A stretch of DNA of 64,000 nt, from NCBI RefSeq assembly GCF_001640805.2, contig NC_066851.1, positions 2,366,427 to 2,430,426 on the forward strand, read 5' to 3'. Position numbers and translations under genes: made by a program. This stretch comes from Lates calcarifer (lineage: Eukaryota; Chordata; Actinopteri; Centropomidae). Position 1 is the stretch's first letter; every line of letters starts with the position of its first letter. Of this stretch, positions 1 to 14,067 are shown in pieces. The notes below the pieces were generated by a model. That model worked only from the letters and a program-made list of their open reading frames with translations, was not told the origin of the DNA and made no database searches.

Positions 1-2126
1 ACACATAAGTGAGAAAAGGAAAGAAAATCGCTTCATCAGTCTGGTTGACTGATACTATAGTTTTCAGCCAAACCTTCTGATAACTTTCTAATAGAGGTGA
101 AATGATTGGTCATTTAACTGATTAATCAATCAGCTGAAAGTTTATTAGAAACTATTTTGATAACAGATGAATAGTTTTAGTAATCTTTCAAGCAAAAACA
201 CTGAATATTATCTGGTTCCAGATTCTCTGTTGTGAGGATTCACAGCTTCTGGACTGTTGATTAGACAAAACAAAACAACATAGACATCCTGTTAGACTCT
301 GTAATGGCCATTTTTCCACCACTGTCTGAACTTCTATATAGAAAACAATTACAGTAGCTGATTAAACAAGTAGATTAAGTGTTGATAAAAACTAATTGTT
401 AGCCTTTTGCTGACTCTAGTTATCATGTAAAGGTGTCCAGGAGACAGAAACAAGAACATCCAAGACTTTTAATCGCAGGTGAGGGACTTGGGTTTAGACA
501 CTTCAGAACCTGCCTGATTTCTAAGTGGATTTCTGAACATTTGTTAAGATGTTGAGTCATGATATGTGTGTAAGTCATAAAGACTCTAAATGCATGTGTA
601 TCATGTCTGTGTGTTAAGATTTGACTACATTTTGACTCAGAGAAGAAGGAGAGCAATTCTTTATGCAAATTGCAACAAAGTACCTTCATTATCTCCATAA
701 GCTGTGTGGCTGCTGCTACTGATGATCATGGCTTTCTATTGTTTTCTGCCACGCCCCCTTGGTGACGAGTGTCACAGTTTGAAAACCTGGTTTAGAAATT
801 AAGTTTAGAACATTTGTGTCTGTCTGTGGACACCTGTGGTGATTGGTGGAGATGCTACATCGTGTAGCATTTACCATGATAAACTGATGACAACACACAC
901 GAACAAAGCTAGCGTTAGGGACAGGAGAAACAAATGTATAAACTAAATTAAAAAACGATATATTAAAATATTGCCAAAAAATGTTTTATTTCCATGATAA
1001 TCTGACCAGTACTGGATTTTTTGAGAAAGATACTGATTATTTAAAATGATATTTGTAATTCATGAGTCACATTTATGTACTTACTTATCCATTGTTGTGT
1101 CTCTCTTTGGCCTCCACACATTGTTAGTTTCTAATTCCATTCATTGACAGGATTCTCAGCAATTACCACAAATCATTTATCCTCTATTTAGCCCAAAGCC
1201 TCTCCTAGCCAATTGCTCAGACACAGCAGCAGCCTGTAACATCACCACTGTTCTGTCAGATGAACTCTTTACAGTGTATCAAACTTTAATGTGGCACAGA
1301 GGCAGTTCCACACAACCACATGTATAATTTAGACCTACTGTTGTGTACATCGTGTCTCAGCTGCAGTGTAAAGCCCATACAGGGAGCATGGTGGGGCAAT
1401 CTAAGCTTCATGATACAGTCTGTAGTAAAGATGGAGCTACCCTGTGTTTTGGGGGTGGAGTGGCAATAAAAGAAATTGTCTTGTTCCACCCAGGTAGTAA
1501 CTGGACGCTCAGTAAGCAGCTCTGTAATAACTGAGTGTGGAAACCATGATTACTGTTTCTCCTCTGTGTGTATTTTCTGTGGCTACCATTTTAAGAAGCT
1601 ATCAACAAACCTTTTCCAAATGTAGGTTCATCCATCGGGTGAAAGTCCTCTTCTGAACCAGTTCTCTTTCAACTGCAACACAGAGAGAGGACAAAAGACT
1701 TCAGTCATCAGGAGAGTAAAGCAGGGCCACAGTACTGATCAGAGCCTGAAGAAGCAAGCAAGCATAAATCACCTCATGCCAAGGACCTATCACCATAGCA
1801 AAGAAACAACAACAACACACACACACACACAGACACACACAACCTGTCTTAGAGCAGCAGTCAACAAAGTTAAACATTTTACAGCATTAGAGTTTTCTCC
1901 GTCATTATCCTCTGTCACTTGCATCATCCTTTCATCTCCACCTGTATTATTTCTCTATGATGTTTTAAAACAAGGATATGAGCCAACAGCAGTTCATTTG
2001 GTGGTAATTCAGAATGGTTTAGTGTAGGGGTCTAAGCAGACACTGTGTTGGCCAGGCTTTCAAATGAAAAGAATAACATTTAATTAATTGGCCTACTGTT
2101 GTTTTATATTCTCACTGTCTTAAAAA

Positions 2127-2168
2127 GAGAGAGAGAGAGAGTGTGTGTGTGTGTGTGTGTGAGAGAGA
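2127..2168 (+). repeat. (AG)n(TG)n microsatellite
   Basis: A (GA)n run passes directly into a (GT)n run of about ten units and back to GA. Confidence 0.9.
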
Positions 2169-3474
2169 AAGAGTGAAAGCAGGACAAGGAAGTGCTGAGT
2201 GATATTTTACCAATTTGAAATAGAAAAAAAAAAGAAAATCATAGATCAATCATAAATCATAGTATGGGGAAACACTGAAGAAAACAAATGCTAGGTATAC
2301 TCAATACTGGAACACATTTTTTATCTCCCACATTTACTGAATTCATCAATATTCTGTGGACTGGATAGGAAGCTCCGGCGGCCCAGATGTGGCCCGAGGG
2401 CCACCAGTTGATGATCAGTGGTTTAGGAGATTAAACTTCCTATTTTACTACTTTAAAGTTATTTTTTATAAACCCCTCATGAAAAATCTCATATACAGTA
2501 TATTATGTTTCCTTGTCCCAACACTTTGAGATTCTCCACTGCAGCATTTCAAGTAAAGTCCTGTGCTTTCTGAAGAATGTTTAACAGCATATAATGTATT
2601 TGTAATGATGGACTGATTAGCGGAAAGTTTATATCATGAATTGTTGTTCAGTTATTATAATTACAGGTCAAAATAAAATGACATATTGTTATAGATTGGG
2701 AGGGAGACTGCAGCATGTTTACTGTTGACTTTCTTGGAAAAATTCTATTAATTTCTTGGCCCTGCTGTGGAACCCTGTAGGGGCTGTAGTCTGCTCAGTC
2801 CAGACTGACTCTGCTGCACCACAGTACACAGAGGAGACATATGGGGGGAATGGCAACTAGAAGGAGGGTGGGAGGAGCTCTGGAGGGGTTACCATGGTAG
2901 CAAAGTCAGCTGTTATTCATCTTTATGTCCAGTATGGCTCACTGGAGGCAAAGGGGGCTAACTCTGCACTGTACACACCAAAGGTAATGAGAGCTGTGGC
3001 TGCTGTAATCATATCGATTGTTTCCTCCTTCAGGAGAATCATGACTGCTTCACTGAGGTCTGACGGGGAAAGACAGCTCTGCATCATAGCAACAGATACA
3101 ACAGTAGAAAATATTGCTCTCCATCATGGGGGAGGGGTCAAGGTTGGGTCCTGAGCCACTGATTTGTCATTGTGTCCTATCAACTGTTTCCTCACAGGAA
3201 AACATTCAGAATTTCTCCCTCTGTCTCACAGATTGCTGAAGTTGGGTTGGTATTCAGAAGGCGTAGCTGAGGCTTTAATGCATGAATCTTTGTCACAGCA
3301 GACACAGGGAGGTGGCAGAGAAGGAAGGGAGGGAGGGAAGAGACAAAACAGACAAGAAGAGGAGACGATGGGGGAGGAAGTGAAAGACAGAGCCTGAGGG
3401 GAGAGGAGTAATGTGGGGGATGAAATGAAAAGGCCAAACCAACGTGACCGCCCACCCCCCAAGAAAGCAAAGGA

Positions 3475-3665
3475 AAGAGCACAAGATGTTGGCCTGGCCT
3501 CCTAAACTCCTCAGATTCCAATCTGATCCAGCATCTGCAGAGCCCAGGTCAACACCTTGGGCTCTTTGCTGTGTTCCTCAGACATTTCTGAGCAGGTTTA
3601 TGGTGTGGTTGGAGCATCATCCTGACCAGAACAAAGTGCTGGTCTAAGGAAGAGTTTGACATGGT
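3475..3665 (+). mobile_element. fragment of a Tc1-like element with an inverted segment
   Basis: It shares sequence with the copies at 4376, 18010, 28990 and 57545. The first ~60 bases (through GATCCAGCATCTG) are reverse-complemented relative to the following CCAGGTCAACACCTTGGGCT...ATTTCTGAGCAG part. No terminal inverted repeats remain. Confidence 0.6.
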
Positions 3666-4375
3666 GCTCGACGAAAGATCAAGGGGATCATCAGAATTGT
3701 TAGGGCCGGTTCAAGTGCCAGTTGAAGAGGAACATTTTTTAACACTAGTGCTGCTAGGACACCTCAGCTTCACTTCTGTATACTGCGTTTTGTTTTCCCT
3801 GGACAAAAGAGACCAATAGCATAGTGTGAAAGAAACTGAGGGATAACAAGCTACAACAGCATTCACTCTGTGAAGTGAATGCATAAAATGACTCCTTTCT
3901 CAGCCACTTGCATAAAAGAAACCACCAGAGCTTACAATACAGTACATTCATAAGGATCCACTCTGAGTTATGTGAGCGAGTCCAGATACTGTGACCTAAT
4001 CTTTCATAAAAGCGTCACACACACCGAGGCCACCGCTTGCCAAAGACGCCATGCAGTACTTCCCTAACAGAGACCAGAGCTCAGCTTTGGATGATATACC
4101 TGGAAAAATTACATAATGGGCTTTTTTTTATTTTTTAAAGTTATGGATAGTTTTATTTTACAAGTCTGACTGTATCTCCCCACAGTGACTACTCACATAA
4201 TTGCCTACAAAATGGGGCACTGTTGATCTAATATGGAATATGACAGCTTTGCAAAGACACAAATAAGGTGCTTGTATTTACTGCAGTGAATCTGATCTGA
4301 TCATCACTGCTTGAGTAAAACAGAAAGCCTGTAAAAGGGAGCATCAACATAACATGAAGGGTAGAGTCACCAATA

Positions 4376-4805
4376 AACCAATCAGCCACAACATTAAAAC
4401 CACTTGTATAATATTGCATAGGTCCCTCTTGTGTCACTAAAACAGCTCTGACCCATCAGGACATGGAAACAGGACCTCTGAGGGTGTCCTGTGGTGTCAG
4501 GCACTGGGACATTGGCAGCAGATCCTTTTGGTTTGTCGAGTTCCTTGAGCCATTTCTGAGCAGTTTTTGTGGTGTGGTTGGAGCACCGTCCTGCTGGGGG
4601 AGGCCCCTGACGTCAGGGAGTGTGTTCGCTATGGGGTGGGGGTGTGCTTGGTCTACAGCAATGTTAAATTGGGTGTCATGTATCAAAGTAACATCCAGAT
4701 GAATGTCAGGCTCCAAGATTTCCCAGCAGAACTTTGTATTGTAAAGAGATGATGAATGTTATTCACTTCACCTGTCAGTGGTTTTAATGCTGTGGCTGAT
4801 CGGTG
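4376..4805. mobile_element. non-autonomous Tc1-like element, 430 bp, both ends present
   Basis: The left end (about AACCAATCAGCCACAACATT, then AAAACCAC) and right end (GTGGTTTTAATGCTGTGG, then CTGATCGGTG) are inverted repeats. TA on the left and CA on the right fit a decayed TA target-site duplication. The interior corresponds to collinear pieces of a fish Tc1-like transposase region (about 1.2 kb when complete, from memory) with the middle deleted; no intact frame remains. This is the non-inverted arrangement and serves as the reference for the rearranged copies elsewhere in the window. Confidence 0.8.
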
Positions 4806-7800
4806 CATCTCTGTATGTTCTGTTATTTTGCTGCTTTGTATGTAAGCATGTAGATATACACACAGAAGGTAACAGCAGCAACTATGATGTACTGTATTAT
4901 GTATGCTGCAGTGAAATTCATTTTAGAGTTTAACAAAAAAATAATTAATCTACACATTCCTCTTCCTTGTAAAAGTCCAAGCACTGGCATTACTCAAAAT
5001 GCGACTTGCACTGCTGACTCTTTCGGTCAAATGTGCTATATGCAATTCAGACGAGTCTGAATAAAGTTTTTCCAGCCACTGGAGATTCAAACACAACAGA
5101 CTTTAGCGTCCGTGTGCAGGGCTGCCCAGACCTTGAGTGATTCTTGAGTGGAATTTATTTACTGTGCTCCCCACCCTCTCATGGCTACTGATGTCCATTT
5201 TTAATTCATTCACAAAAGCCACTCCTCATAGCTGGAGTCAAGCCAAGACCTCCTCTGAAGAGAGATGGAGCCCTGGGCACAGGGCCCATTCTTCTGACCA
5301 GTCTACACTACAAAACAAAACGCGTGACTAAATCTGTCTATGAGGAAGTTGAATTGAAAATCTCTATATGTTTTCACTGATGAATAATAAAATTACGCAA
5401 AGCCTTTTTTTTAGCAGCAGTGTGTGAATGTTGGCAGGGAGAAGACCTGTTGATGTTTTGGGCCAAGAGTAAATGTGCAGTTGTGTCGAGACAGAACACC
5501 AGCAGCTTTAACACAGCTTGTAAAGTTGTATGGATGTAGGCTCTATTTTATTTAGAGATACAGGACACATGTTTAACATTATGTACTTGGCAGGTCACAG
5601 GTGAGTACAGAGCCTGCTCGGTTATAGGTAGTGCCAGTTTGCAGTCCACTTTGCTTAGTTAATGTGTCCATCCAAGGAAATCCACAGCACAAACTATCAG
5701 GCCAGTAACCAGGTCTACAACATTAAGACCATCTCCCTCTCCTCCATATTACTCACAAATAACCTTAATATGTGAATCACACAAAGTGAATGATCATTTC
5801 CATCACTGGTGGTGGGGATGATCTAAATAGAAAATGACACCTGACACCTCCACTGACTGTTTTTCACTGGCGAGGGACAGTCTGTGTGGTAACCAGCCTT
5901 TGTCTGACCTTAACCTCCCTGATAAACACCAGCATGTGTGTGAACATAATGCACATTATGGTTTCATAATCCACAATTTGCTCTGAGCTTCTCAAATTAC
6001 ATACTCAAGGCACTTCCTGAGATACAGGTACATCCAGACCAGCAACATCATTTTTTCCTCTTACAGTGAAGTCAGTTTGCTGAAGTGGCTCCCAGCATGC
6101 AACAAGGTTTAACACACACCGCTTGTTGTTCAAAATCAAGTGTGAAGTTTTTTGAGACCAAACAAATCTGGAAAACCGTAACATGGAGTAAAAATTATCT
6201 AAGCTTGGTTAGCAAACATGGGATATTATTCTTTACCTGTCTTTTTGGTTGGTTTGTTGTTTTTTTTGTATGATTCTGAGGCGTTAGTTTGCTTTGTGAT
6301 TCCCAACCGAAGCACACAACTTCATTGTCTTGTATTCCCTCAGAGGAGGGATTAATGGATATCATTAATTAATTGGATATCAGAGACAACAGTGCTTCTG
6401 ACAGAAATAGTGTTGATTATAAATCATGCATTTTATCCTGTAGCTCTTCTAAGCTATCCTTTGCAATGACAAACAATCCCAGTAAAACAAAGAATCTGGC
6501 ATATTTAACAATTGTGTGTTCAGGTGAGCAGGTGCGAGGCCTGAGCCGAGGTTACCTGAGCCTCCTCTCTGCCTGGTGCAGAGGCAGACTCAGAACCATT
6601 CACACAAAAAGCCAGACAAACAAGGGGTAAACACAATGGCAACTATGGTAACCACTACACACCAAGTAAATGTTACACCAGCAGTCTGTCAGAGCAACCA
6701 CCCAAGACTGTAGGAGAGAGGTTTCCAACTGCTTTGGCACAGGATCCTGATTTAAAAAATGTTGTCACCCCAGCTCCCTATAGTAAACATTTCTTTGTTA
6801 TTGGAAATAATTATACACAGTTACTGGTACCTGCTCCCTCAAACCAATATATAAAAAGATTCATTAGCTGCATTTAACATTCAGTGAGCAGCTGTAGCCT
6901 CCTGCTCTTCACAACCAGCATCTGACTTAATATACTGAAGCTCCTAATTCAGAACTGTGAAGCTAGTCAGATTAAAATGTTGATATGATATGAATCATGG
7001 TGACGTGATTGGTGAGTCTTCTCTAAAGAAATAATCAGTGACTCTGTTGGTCCCTGTTGGACTACAAAACACACCAACTGATTGTTGTACAGTGGTGTGA
7101 TGTGTCTTTTTATGCACAAACAATCTAAAAAGTCGGATGAATGCAGACACCTGCTGCAAGGACCAAACCAAACAGAGAACACACATTTTTATTTTAGCTG
7201 TAAATGAATTAACATCAGTGACGTCTGTGATTTTCAGCCACCGTGTATGTTTTTGCAGTTTTAGACAAGGTGATTTCAAATAAACAGTCGTGTCAATTAG
7301 GGTTGTGCTGAATGTCTTTTAAGAAGCACAGTGGTGACTAGCATGGATTGGAACATGTATTTAATAAGGAAGCAGACTGTTCAGACCATCATCTAGTAAC
7401 TAAATTATTAACGATTCAAGATGGGTCAGGATCGGCTGAGTCAGCTTGGCAGCTGGTGCTCCCTGATCACATCACTTTCTCATTCTTTTTTGTTAACATG
7501 TTTTTATGTTTTGTAATTCAAATTAAAGTCCTTAAATAAGTTTGATTTAGGTTAACCTTATTAAACATGTTGCTTATTTTTAACAATTGTCTTCTACAAT
7601 CAAATTTTCATTTCATACTTTAACCAATAAAATATCCTCCATATCAGCTTGAATTCTAAGATAATAGGGGTTTTTACTTCTGCTTTCAGTCCAGTGTTTG
7701 AATAAACTGACCTGGGAAGTAGAGGACACCCTTTTTATGTGTTTTTCTTTCACCCTCAGCTACAGTGCTTAGCTGAGAGTGAACTTGCTGTGAGCGCTGT

Positions 7801-8504
7801 CTTCCTGGGTGCCAGTTAGAGCCATGAAGATGACTTCCTCTCCTCTGATTAAACAGCATAAAGAAATGCCTGCAGATGTTCTGGAACCACCTACGCAAAT
7901 CCCATATTCACTCAGGAGATGAAAGACACCGCGCTATCCTGAGAAAGTCTTTCTTTTAATGGTTGTTTTTTGGTCCTATGTGCCACTGTACATTAGAATC
8001 AGACTGGGAGTATGACTCATAAGTTTCTGTCTCAATGTAGCCCAAGGTAAGAGTAAGAATATGAAAAATAAAAAGAGTGCTCTTTTATTGAAATATTCAT
8101 CCCACAGCTCTCACAGGGGCATCCCTTTAGACTGCAGTGCTGCATCATCCAGAGGTATTACATAACTGCAGAGTTCACAGAAAGGCTCTTTGCTCTTGTC
8201 TCTTACACTAAATCATCATGTTACCTGTTTTGTATCACTGCTGCAGATCTGTGTCATTTCAGATTTGGGTAGAGATGTGATGAAAATAATAACTGCAAAT
8301 GCAAGTTTGCAGTTCATCATGAAATGATTAGTAAAAATTATACAACATTAAATTAAAGGTGTAATAACTGTAACTGACAACTGAAAACTTGCATTTGCAT
8401 TTTATCATTTAATTATTATTTTACATTAAATAAAAGGTCAAATTCTTTTTTAGCCTTTTTATTTCCAATGTGTTCAGTCAAAACTCCCATGAGACTACCT
8501 TTAA

Positions 8505-8833
8505 GGGACCAGTGTGTAACATTTACAGGGATCTGTTGGCATAAATGGAATATAATATACATGTTTTTGTTAGTGCATAATCACCTAAAATTAATGATCA
8601 TTGTGTTTCACTTAGATTGAGCCATGTATAAAGTATCAACATAGGGAGCAGGTCTTCTCCCACAGAGTCCGCCACGTTGCGCCGCCATGTCTCCATCTAA
8701 CAACATCCAACATCTGTCCATCTATGATTTTACAAAGATTTATAACACTTGTAGGGGTGAGGGGACAGGTATTCAGTTGGTTGCAATCTGCATTCTAACC
8801 ACTAGATGTCACTAAATCCTACACACTGGTCCT
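8505..8833. mobile_element. 329-bp MITE flanked by TTAA
   Basis: The left end GGGACCAGTGTGTAAC and the reverse complement of the right end AGGACCAGTGTGTAGG form an inverted repeat of about 14 bp. TTAA stands immediately outside both ends (8501-8504 and 8834-8837), the target preference of piggyBac-type transposases. There is no coding capacity. The family looks familiar from other fish genomes, but its name cannot be given. Confidence 0.8.
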
Positions 8834-9129
8834 TTAAGTGACATGAAAAAATGTGTCTATTACACTAGCCTTTTATGTCATGCATTTGGCACTGAATTGA
8901 CATTCTGAAATGAAGTTATGTCAGGCATAAAACTTTCAAGTATTCCTTTAATGATGGGAAAGCAAAAGTAAAAGTGAATTTATTGCAACAGAGAGCGTAA
9001 CCAGCACAAGAATTATTTGGAAGTAGAAATGATTGCTGCTAACTGTTAATGATTGTGAAACTTAACTTTATCACAGCATTCCATCAAAATATACCAGCCC
9101 AGCTGATACTGATTATGTATCAAGATAGA

Positions 9130-9400
9130 CAGAGGTGAAGATCTAAGTGACTTTGAAAGAGGGTTCAGTGTTTTGTCATAGATGGCCTCAGTCACAGACT
9201 GCTCAACTGGCTGGTGTTTCAATTGGAACAGTAACTACAGTAAGTATCATCTGCATTGCACACGTTTGATGAGCATGTTTGTCCATTACTGTGACCAGGC
9301 CAGTCCGCTAACGCTAACTGGCCAGCTGTCTTGTCACCTGAATGGAATGCAGCCTACTGTTTGCATTATCAGTTGCACCTATTTGACAAGTTCAAATGTC
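9130..9400 (+). mobile_element. Tc1-like transposon remnant (5' part)
   Basis: Segments such as GATCTAAGTGACTTTGAAAG and CAACTGGCTGGTGTTTCAAT resemble the N-terminal coding region of a fish Tc1-like transposase, broken by gaps. No inverted repeats were located, so the edges are approximate. Confidence 0.5.
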
Positions 9401-11659
9401 TGGTGTGAGAACAGCTTATCATCCCAATGACTATCCAAGTCAATTTCCATGGCAATTTGATTAGTAGTCATCAAGTTACCTCTCTCTGCACCAAAATGTA
9501 CAATGGACAGACAGACCAGCTGAATAACATTTCAAGAGAAGATAATTAGTCTTACAAAGTATGATAACATAGCCTGACTCCAAAAGACACTGCACTTTGT
9601 AGAATGACAGAGCAAGGATGAGGATAAAGACTGATAAACAATGAAGGCTTCAGTGGCTCTGGATAGTTAATCACTCATTTACAGCATGTCTTTCTTACTC
9701 ACAGTCACAGGAATAAAAAAACTAGCCACACACAATTTTCCACTTTTCCATAGTATGATCAGTAAAATGAACACACAAAACTTTTAAATAAAGGAATAGT
9801 TTGCCTCAGATCTATTTTTGTGTGTTATAACTGATGTTGTCACATGACTAACATCATGTTCACCTGTAAAAAATGTCTATAAAATAATAAAGTTGTACAG
9901 AAAGCATTTTAATGGTTAATGTCTACAAATGATTGAATGGAATGAAAACTGAGAAACAAGATGTGGACCAATCACCATCTGTGCAGCTGAGGTTACTCAT
10001 GAAGCTTATCTGTTGGAAAGGGTTAATAAGTCATGGAGCAGGAGGGGAAAACTAAACAAAAAGGAAGTTTGAAAAACAGAATGAGAAGGTTTTGGAAACC
10101 TTTGCTTTTCATATCCAAACAGACTGCTGCAAGTGTTATTTCTGTGCTTAAATCACAAACCTGGATAATGAGCAGGTATTACTTCCAAAATGTCCCAATG
10201 ATCTGTGCTTTTTACAGAGACAGGATTTCTGCACTCACATTCATTCTCCTGGATTAAAATGTGATAAATGAGCTGAAGGAGGATATTGGTTTACTTTACA
10301 ACATGGGTCTCATTTTCATTGTATTGTCTATAGTTTTCATCAGTAATTATAACAGGATACTCACCAGAGTAATTACAGAGATCTTGAAACAACAACATCA
10401 CTACACAAAATCTGACAAGCTGTAAACAAACCAACATTCCATGCAGATTTTTTAACCACCTAACTGATCGATATAATCTCACATGAGGACTGGCTTCCAA
10501 TCTGTGTGAATATGAATGATGTTAAACTAAACTACAGAAAAAGACCAACGTTGTATAAAACCCACAATTTCCTTCCAAGGCCATGTTCAGACTGACATTA
10601 CTATTGCATGGAAAAACACAGTGCTTCATTCTTTTCAGTGAGGCCACTGTGCTGATGCAATGTAACACAAAGCAACAATCTGCACCACACAGCAATGTCA
10701 TGCACAGCAAAGCACTGCATCATAAAGTAACGTAACACACCAGTCCCGTAAACGTAAAGCAACACATTCCCAATGTGACCATGATGTACACAAGGAATCA
10801 TGATGGCAGCAGCAACATAATGCAGAACAGCCAAGATCATAAAGCAACATGCTGCTATGTAAAGCAATGTATGCAGGCACACATTCCTGGTAGATGATGC
10901 TGTAAGGTGAGCAGGCTATTTCTACTGTTCACCTCAGAGCCCAGTAATCTGGGGTCTGATAAACCTTCAATTAGTCCTAACCTTCAATTAGTCAAATCTG
11001 GACTTTCTGGATCTTACATTATTGTCATGCCCATATAAATGTAACCCTTGTGTTGAGCTGTTTCAGTCTGAACACCTGAGCAGCGTGCTGTAAGAGGAAT
11101 GAAGCTGGACCACTGCATATCAGTTCCAGAGAAATACATTTCTACAGCTAAGATATAGCACTACTGAGGAATTATAATCTTTCTTCCTCTGAATCATCTC
11201 ATTATGGTTGCACAACACTAACATGATCTCTCCCTGTAATGTAGTCAGCATGTTTGTGTAATCACAGGTCAACGACCGGAGGCAAGTGCTTGTCCTTGTG
11301 TCACTGTCCCTGGACCACACACTGCCTCCTCAGCACACTGACATCACTGAAATGTGGAGTGTTTCATTTTCTACAATCACTGTTTTAAAAGGGTTTACAG
11401 GGACGAGGGGTCTATTATAGAGCCTGTTTAGTGTCCTTGAGCAGGACAATAGATACCTAAATTCAAAATCGACAAACGGAAATGTTAACTCTTACTTGTT
11501 TAGAGGATCAGCAAATACAAGACTTGACTAATGGATGAATGGGTTTTGTACAAATAAACTAAGAAGTCAACATTAGGTAAAAGCTTCTGTTACAGCAGAG
11601 GAAAGGCAAGGCACACACACCTGTCTAATGTCTCACAGCTGACAATGCATATCAGAGCC

Positions 11660-11850
11660 AAAACCAAGGTCAAAGGAACTGTCTACAGAGGACAGGATTG
11701 TCTCAAAGTACAGATCTGGAGAAGGATACAAAAAACATCTGCTGCATTTAAGGTTCTGTGTGGAGTTGGGAGAAACTTCTAGAAGGACCACCACTGCAAC
11801 ATTCCACCACTGTGGGCTTTATGGTAAGAGGGGCCAGATGGTTGAAACCA
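11660..11850 (+). mobile_element. Tc1 transposase remnant
   Basis: The sequence runs through segments typical of a fish Tc1 DNA-binding region: GACAGGATTGTCTCAAAGTA, then GAGAAGGATACAAAAAACAT, and a helix-turn-helix-like part around 11762-11825 ending in CTTTATGGTAAGAGGGGCCA. Frameshifts leave no usable frame. It is a different stretch of the same protein family seen at 20305 and 55665. Confidence 0.75.
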
Positions 11851-11999
11851 GACATGATACTTAGAGCTGGTTGTTTCTCTAATCTCCACACAGAATCTCT
11901 GGAGCTATAGACTGACCGTCATGTTCTTGGTCACAATGAACCTTAATACAAAAAGTCCTGAATACAAAAAGACTGTGCCTGTAACAAGCAAAAACTATA

Positions 12000-12210
12000 C
12001 CAGATTTAAATTTAGCCACCACCTCCTTCAAAGTAGTCACCTTGTGCAGCGATACACCGCTCCCAGCGCTCCTGCCACACTTGGAATGCTTCCTGGAGGT
12101 CCCGCTCTGTAAGAGTCAAGCACCCACCATTCCGAAACTTGCACTGGATATCTTCCACTGTGTCAAAACAGCGACCAGCTTAATTCATTGGGAAAGAAGG
12201 AGTGCAGGAA
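12000..12210 (-). mobile_element. mariner-like transposase 3' fragment
   Basis: The minus strand encodes fragments R-C-F-D-T-V-E-D-I-Q and, further on, WQERWERCIAAQGDYFEG ahead of a stop. This is the typical C-terminal end of a mariner-type transposase (W-x-x-R-W-x-x-C-I ... G-D-Y-F-E-G). The catalytic core is absent. Confidence 0.7.
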
Positions 12211-13217
12211 CAAGACCAGTAGGGCAGGTGCAGGGCAATGATTAAAGCTTTCAGCTCAACTCTGAGGCCCCTGGCAAAATAACAAACACACACCTGCAAG
12301 TGGTCACAGAAACCACATAACACAGAATACTGACTTAAGTAAGTTAAGTAAGTAAAGTGCTAACATCTGCTGCATGCGCATTACCATGCCAGACGTCTTG
12401 GAACTTATTGATAGCACCTTGTGTAAGTGTCTCTGGACAGAGTTTTATGCTAACTAGTGGCTTCTAATAACTTAAGACTGTATCAAAGTAACTTAAATGT
12501 CTCCGCTTCTCTCTAAAAATACAGTAGTTGATTGGTAATCCATGACTCCATACATTCTTTGTGACTTGTATTGCAAAACAAACCAAGTACTGACTGTACA
12601 TGAGTTGCCACTGACTCACTAGGTGTTGAAATAACATGAGGGAAAATAATTGTGTAGTAATCTGTGCTATTACCAAACTAGGCTAACTAACTACCTTTTC
12701 TGAGGGGAACACAATCTTAACAATGTGGTGGGTCCACCAAAATGTATTGTAAAGGGACAGACAGCTTTTATCACTGATGGCTGATAATGGGGAATAATTG
12801 GCTTGTTCATATAATGTACAGTAAGAAGTCAGTGCACCACGTATGCTGTCAGCATGTCTCCTAGCAACATCAGCTCTCAGCTGTGACTCAGCAGATGCCG
12901 TGGGAAACACCCACTCAGAGGTTCAAGGATTAGATGATTAGTTTGTTTTTTCATCATTAGAGGTTACCATTTCTCAGACTAAAAGTGAGGGGAATTCATT
13001 TATGGCTGAAAACATACAAATTCCAAATACAAATGTCAATACAAAAAAGACATTAATGTGTAAAAGCAAATTTGTTTGACTGAGCAGAGTCAGTGAAGAT
13101 GGGTCTCTCCTGCACTGCAAAATTGGATTCTGGTGGTAAATCCAAATCCTGGTAATAAAACAAAACCTCTTCTGATCATCCCCATGTTTATAAGTTTCTA
13201 CTATCTATAGCTGAAAG

Positions 13218-14067
13218 TAGAGCTGGGCAATGTAACCACTTCAGTTGATTAATTATGGTTTCTGTTTTAGAGCAATGTCAAAAATGCCCAAATTGCAAAA
13301 TTGTGATTAGAGACTCCTCTGTGTCACTCAAAGGATAGTAACAGTAACAGGCTGTCATCGTTTCCTTGGAGAAACCTGCACATCTGAGCTTTGCTGGTCA
13401 ACAACAGGCAGGCAGCTGCAGCTGCTGAGGATGAGAATGATACCAAAAAAAGATTAGGTCATGATTAGGACTGTGCCATATAGCTCACAATAACATCGGT
13501 GCCACTTTTTACAAGAAAAAAAAAATCACATCATGATATCAATGATGTAGCAGCATGATGACGTGTTGGGACATACATACAATCCAGTCTTCTCTCATCA
13601 CAACAATGGCTGGAGCCAGAGCAGCGTATCGACCACTGACAAGGAATTGGTTCCTAAAAGGGGGGAGCTACGTCTGCTGTGTGGAAGAGGTTTGGCTTTA
13701 GAAGTCAGACCTCCAACAAGCCACAATTTTCTGCAAGGTTTGCAAGAAAAAGCCACAGCTAAAGACAGCAACACAGCCAGTTTGCTTCACCACCTGAAGC
13801 AAAACCACAGATCCAAGTATGACAAAACTCCAAGGTTGTATGAAGACTAGAGTTTAGCCGCTATAGCTGGTGGTGTGTGGCCAAAAAGCAAACCATGACT
13901 CAGCCAAGCATCACTGGAGCAGTAGGGAGTGGAACTCTGTATGACAATGGTAGAATGAATTTACGCAACAGGTTGCATTTTTCTTTTTTTCATATTGTCC
14001 TGAATATTATTACCACAAATAACCCTGAAATGTCACGATATTATTTTAAGGCTATATCGCCCACCTA
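13218..14067 (+). mobile_element. hAT-type element with a BED-finger transposase remnant
   Basis: The plus strand at 13734-13835 encodes KATAKDSNTASLLHHLKQNH, the second half of a BED zinc finger as found at the start of hAT/ZBED transposases; the cysteines of the finger are lost. The ends TAGAGCTGGGCAATGTAACC and (complemented right end) TAGGTGGGCGATATAGCC look like a degenerate hAT inverted repeat. The 8 bp outside each end match only 5 of 8, so the boundaries are tentative. Confidence 0.6.

Noticed and set aside
2370..2425. GC-rich GGCGGCCCAGATGTGGCCCG segment resembling a hAT terminus
   Set aside because: Short, with no second end or duplication found; insufficient to call an element.
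10522..10882. Cys/Leu-rich minus-strand frames of 60-93 residues
   Set aside because: They overlap an irregular repeat region, three frames are open at once, and no domain or splice signal is seen.
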